NCBI GenBank assembly: GCA_003991915.1
Contig: RQTK01000007.1
Location: 1,410,636-1,474,635 of the forward strand
DNA length: 64,000 bases
Direction: 5' to 3'
Origin: Elysia chlorotica
Taxonomy: Eukaryota; Mollusca; Gastropoda; Plakobranchidae
Below the pieces are notes generated by a model. It saw only the letters and a program-made list of their open reading frames with translations, was not told the DNA's origin and ran no database searches. A program made the translations under genes and the position numbers. Below, in pieces: positions 60,681-64,000 of the stretch. How positions within the stretch are numbered: the stretch's first letter is position 1; each line of letters begins with the position of its first letter.

Positions 60681-61370
60681 GTACACGTATCATAAATGTG
60701 AGCTTTAAAAAAAAATTGTTATTGGAATTGTAAATACAAAAAGTAGGTTTGAAAAAGTCAGGCCCCCCCCCCCCAACCTTCCATCCCAGATAAAACAAAA
60801 CAACAACTGTGGTAAAGTAAAATTTTATGAATGATATACAAAAAATATGGGAAAACGTTTTTAACTTTCATTGTGAAACAGAACCCCACTCCCCTTAAGA
60901 CGGAAATAACATTTGTTATTTTGATATCCTAAGAGTTTTTATGAAGCAGTGTGTGTAATGAGGAAGATGCGTGAGAGCTAATTCAAATCAAATCAAACAA
61001 CAGGGGAAAGAAAGATGGTTGGTTATAAGGCAAGTTATGGCACGGTGGTGTACCTCTGAAACTGCACGGATATGCTCACTTTCTTATTGCTTGGGTTTGG
61101 ACCAAGTAATTATCAAAGCTGTACTGTAGGCAAATTTAAAGAAGAAGGACTGTATTTTTAGTTGACTGTAAATGCCTAAAAATTTTAAATAGAAGTGCCT
61201 GCTTGAAATATGCTATTTAAAGCGGTACATTTTTTTTACTTTAATTCAAATTACACAAACACAGAATTGAAATTTAAACGTTGAGGAGCAGTGAAAACCA
61301 TATTACAATTGGAATGGCTTTTGTTCATTTTTGCTGATAGACTCTATTGGAATCAATGCTGGCTTACAAA

Positions 61371-62093
61371 CTCCGTTAGTGAATGGTCAAGTTATGTCCA
61401 CTAGTGAGTGGTCAAGTGATGTCCACTAGTGAATGGTCAAGTACTGTCCACTAGTGAATGGTCAAGTGATGTCCACTAGTGAATGGTCAAGTTATGTCCA
61501 CTAGTGAATGGTCAAGTGATGTCCACTAGTGAATGGTCAAGTACTGTCCACTAGTGAATGGTCCAAGTTATGTCCACTAGTGAATGGTCAAGTACTGTCC
61601 ACTAGTGAATGGTCAAGTGCTGTCCACTAGTGAATGGTCAAGTGATGTCCACTAGTGAATGGTCAAGTGCTGTCCACTAGTGAATGGTCAAGTACTGTCC
61701 ACTAGTGAATGGTCAGGTGATGTCCACTAGTGAGTGGTCAAGTGCTGTCCACTAGTGAATGGTCAAGTACTGTCCACTAGTGAATGGTCAGGTGATGTCC
61801 ACTAGTGAATGGTCAAGTTATGTCCACTAGTGAATGGTCAGGTGATGTCCACTAGTGAATGGTCAAGTACAGTCCACTAGTGAATGGTCAAGTTATGTCC
61901 ACTAGTGAATGGTCAGGTGATGTCCACTAGTGAATGGTCAAGTTATGTCCACTAGTGAATGGTCAAGTACTGTCCACTAGTGAATGGTCAAGTGATGTCC
62001 ACTAGTGAATGGTCAAGTGCTGTCCACTAGTGAATGGTCAAGTACTGTCCACTAGTGAATGGTCCAGGTGATGTCCACTAGTGAATGGTCAGA
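61371..62093. repeat. 25-bp minisatellite overlapping the end of a coding region
   Basis: About 28 units of GTCCACTAGTGAATGGTCAA plus a variable five-base end (GTGAT, GTACT, GTTAT or GTGCT). A few units are 26 bp. Each unit holds the palindrome CACTAGTG. Units are highly similar, so the array is young or homogenised. Its right end enters the stop codon of the minus-strand gene at 62,078-62,080. Confidence 0.97.
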
Positions 62094-64000
62094 TGTCTCC
62101 AGCGCTCCTTCTTCTTCCTGGCAATCTCCTTGAGGCGGCCCTTGATGCCGCGCTCCCCTGGGTTGGGGGAGGTCGGAGACGGGACGGGAGACCTGGAGCT
62201 TGGACTCGGCACCTCCTTGCCCTCCAGAGTCCCCCCTGTGGGGGACAGTCCGGCCTCAGCGCCCGCGTGCAGGTCAAGAGGCTCGGGGAGTCCAGCCCTG
62301 CGGCCAGTGGCCGGAGAGTGTCGGGGCATCAGGGGAGAGCCGGACCGCCGGATGGCCTCTGTCAAGGACTTCCCCATGGAGATCTCGGCGTCCACCGTGT
62401 AGCCGAAGGACTTCTTCACCTCCTCGTTGGACCTGCCGAGTCTCGGGCTGCCCTGGACTTCAGTCGCTGTCGTTTCTTGGGGCGTTTCTGGTTTTGAGTG
62501 GACGCGTACTCCAGCAGGAGTTTCCTCTCTGGTCTGGGCTGCTCTGGTTGTGTGTTCCTGTGTACCAGAGAGCTCTAAGGTAGTCTCTGGAATCACGTCA
62601 GGGAGATGCGCTCTTGGGTAGTCCAGCTTGTGAGACTGAAAAGAACTTGCAGCTTCGTAGGAGCCGCTTGTGAGACTGGTCACTCCGCCAGATCTACTGG
62701 CGTCATCACGTGATGCCGCAGGGTACGTGTGTAGACCCTGGCCAGAGCGGGAACTCTGGTAGGTGTATGCGCTGGGAACAGACTGGTACACACTCGCAGA
62801 TTGCAACGCCTGTGAGTAACGATCGCCAGAAGAATATGGCTGGGCTGCTGTTTCGCTGTCCATTCCCCTTGTCGAAGTATGGCCCTGATGTGGTAAAGAC
62901 CTGGAGTCCAGGGATGCAGTGCTTGCAAGTTGCTCCGTGCTTGAGTTCCCAGGACTGTCAGTGACAGCGGAGGTCCGTGTGGACGGGGACGAGGAGGATG
63001 ACGAGGACAAGTTGAAGCGCCGCGTGTACGTAAATGCCGGAGCGCTTCTCAGAGGTGGTAGCTCTCTCCTCACAAAGCCCGCGCTGGCTGGGATGGATGT
63101 CGCATCTGCGGATGCTGATGTAGCTGATGTAGCTGTTGTAGCTGTTGTAGCTGTTGTAGCTGTTGACGTATCTGAAGCAGTTGTGAACGCGGCAGAACCA
63201 ACTGTACTCTCTTGGCCAGTCGTGGTAGAAGCAGACCCACTTGTTGTGGTGTCCATGATCTTCCTCTCGTTGCCCGTGTACATGGCGGAGATGAGCGAGG
63301 CGACGTCCACCGTCTCCCGGGGCCTGTAGCGGCTCTCCGTGTATCTGGACGGGTACCGGGCAGCCTGGCTGGGCGCTGGCTCTGACGTCTCCGCGTTCTT
63401 AGTACTGTGGGTGTCTTGGGCTCTGACCTCACTGCTGGTCACTCTGTCTGTAGATTCCCTGCTCAGTCTGGACTTGAAGAACGGCGTTGTGGTTGTGGCT
63501 GTGGTTGTGGCTGTGGCTGTGGTTGTGGTTGCGGTTGTGGTTGTGGGTGCGTGAGTGTCATGTGTAGCCTCCCCTGCGGGAAGTCCAGTCAGTCTTGACT
63601 TGAACAGTGGCATTGTTGTGCTGGTGGATGTTACACTGGAAGTTACAATACTAGTGTCTATGGTTTTACTCTCATTTGCCTCAGTAGAATAGCGTGTGGA
63701 GAAACGGCTAGAGACCAGTGTGGGTGCTACGGTAGAAGGCTTTTCATATGCTTTATGTGAGGCTTCTGATGATGTTTGGTCTACAGCAGCACTTGTCAAC
63801 CTGGACTTAATATAAGGCGTAGCTCTCGTGGAACTGTCATCAGATCCAGTAACCGTTGCAGGAGGTAAAGTAGCTGCTGGTGTTGGTTTAACTTCAGACA
63901 CGTCAGAAGATTCCGTTGTTGCAGTTGTAACAGTTGCTGTTGTTGCTCTCAGACTTAACACAGCATCACCCGCAGCTCTTGCCAACGGTTCAGATGTTGG
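62078..64000 (-). CDS. 3' part of an unidentified Ser/Thr-rich protein gene (runs off the window)
   Basis: A single minus-strand frame is open from the window edge to a TAG at 62,078, about 640 residues; the 5' end and true start lie beyond 64,000. The sequence is rich in Ser, Thr, Ala and Pro and looks disordered. A basic motif recurs: PYIKSRL (about 63,805), PLFKSRL (about 63,600) and PFFKSRL (about 63,475), each after a Thr-rich linker, one of which is a TTG/TGG-type microsatellite encoding poly-Thr. Further on come SRYTESRYRPRETVDVASLI and, near the end, KKSFGYTVDAEISMG. The last residues are basic (KGRLKEIARKKKERWR) followed by HLTIH. The final four to five codons and the stop lie in the 25-bp minisatellite. 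I recognise no family; repeated short basic motifs in a disordered chain would fit a scaffold or cytoskeletal linker, which is inference. Confidence 0.75.
   Translation of the reverse strand, partial: PTSEPLARAAGDAVLSLRATTATVTTATTESSDVSEVKPTPAATLPPATVTGSDDSSTRATPYIKSRLTSAAVDQTSSEASHKAYEKPSTVAPTLVSSRFSTRYSTEANESKTIDTSIVTSSVTSTSTTMPLFKSRLTGLPAGEATHDTHAPTTTTATTTTATATTTATTTTPFFKSRLSRESTDRVTSSEVRAQDTHSTKNAETSEPAPSQAARYPSRYTESRYRPRETVDVASLISAMYTGNERKIMDTTTSGSASTTTGQESTVGSAAFTTASDTSTATTATTATTATSATSASADATSIPASAGFVRRELPPLRSAPAFTYTRRFNLSSSSSSSPSTRTSAVTDSPGNSSTEQLASTASLDSRSLPHQGHTSTRGMDSETAAQPYSSGDRYSQALQSASVYQSVPSAYTYQSSRSGQGLHTYPAASRDDASRSGGVTSLTSGSYEAASSFQSHKLDYPRAHLPDVIPETTLELSGTQEHTTRAAQTREETPAGVRVHSKPETPQETTATEVQGSPRLGRSNEEVKKSFGYTVDAEISMGKSLTEAIRRSGSPLMPRHSPATGRRAGLPEPLDLHAGAEAGLSPTGGTLEGKEVPSPSSRSPVPSPTSPNPGERGIKGRLKEIARKKKERWRHLTIH

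Larger units (their letters stand above)
58080..61370. other. No further coding exon found
   Basis: I searched this AT-rich interval for the missing ZGPAT C-terminal coiled-coil exons and found none. Reading through the last donor would add about 18 residues and stop at 58,133-58,135; an AATAAA at about 58,568 could then serve a truncated transcript. A minus-strand SINE with B box AGGCTTCGAACCTC lies at about 59,640-59,800. Confidence 0.5.

Noticed and set aside
61371-62093. CRISPR-like array (also 22,118-23,335)
   Set aside because: Units are directly tandem, with no unique spacers, and the context is animal nuclear DNA; these are minisatellites.
62081-63598. Plus-strand open frames opposite the right-edge gene
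   Set aside because: Antisense shadows caused by GC-rich codons and the TTG/TGG microsatellite.

Overview
This is a window of nuclear DNA from an animal, most likely a mollusc and probably a gastropod. The evidence is spliced genes with GT-AG introns, recognisable metazoan orthologues, very dense GA/CT, CAA and ATT microsatellites, many tRNA-derived SINE copies of one superfamily, and recurrent CTAGATCT-type motifs. The phylum is an inference from overall texture; only the animal origin is secure from the genes.

Layout. Positions 1-34,500 are gene-poor and repeat-rich: long microsatellites, three minisatellites built from alternating dimers (1,187-1,600; 8,388-8,900; 22,118-23,335), SINE pieces in both orientations, a solo LTR inside one minisatellite (22,390-22,848), a LINE 3' remnant (31,690-32,140), and several recent local duplications. 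The best coding signal there is one minus-strand exon encoding the first half of an EGF-like domain (10,844-10,925). Several GC-rich patches carry promoter-like motifs but no recognisable gene.

Positions 34,641-42,880 (+) hold a complete seven-exon IMP3 gene (U3 snoRNP protein, 182 aa). Its 4.2-kb third intron is filled with SINEs, nested duplications and CT tracts. Tail to tail with it, 44,711-48,976 (-) is a two-exon gene for a 1,106-residue, mostly disordered protein that I do not recognise. Head to head with that gene, ZGPAT (CCCH zinc finger and G-patch protein) runs on the plus strand from 49,990, with eleven coding exons seen up to 58,079; its C-terminal coiled-coil exons are not visible. 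About 1 kb separates the two start codons, suggesting a shared bidirectional promoter region. The right edge (62,078-64,000, -) is the 3' end of a Ser/Thr-rich gene whose stop codon lies inside a 25-bp minisatellite (61,371-62,093).

Functionally, IMP3 acts in nucleolar 18S rRNA maturation, and ZGPAT is a nuclear transcription and splicing-linked regulator. The unknown protein begins with a nuclear-localisation-like basic cluster. Beyond plausible shared nuclear roles, nothing shows that these neighbours cooperate. The more unusual content is the repeat architecture: dimeric minisatellites, an LTR dated relative to an array, SINE tails leading into CT tracts, a SINE hairpin pair, and a stop codon supplied by a minisatellite.
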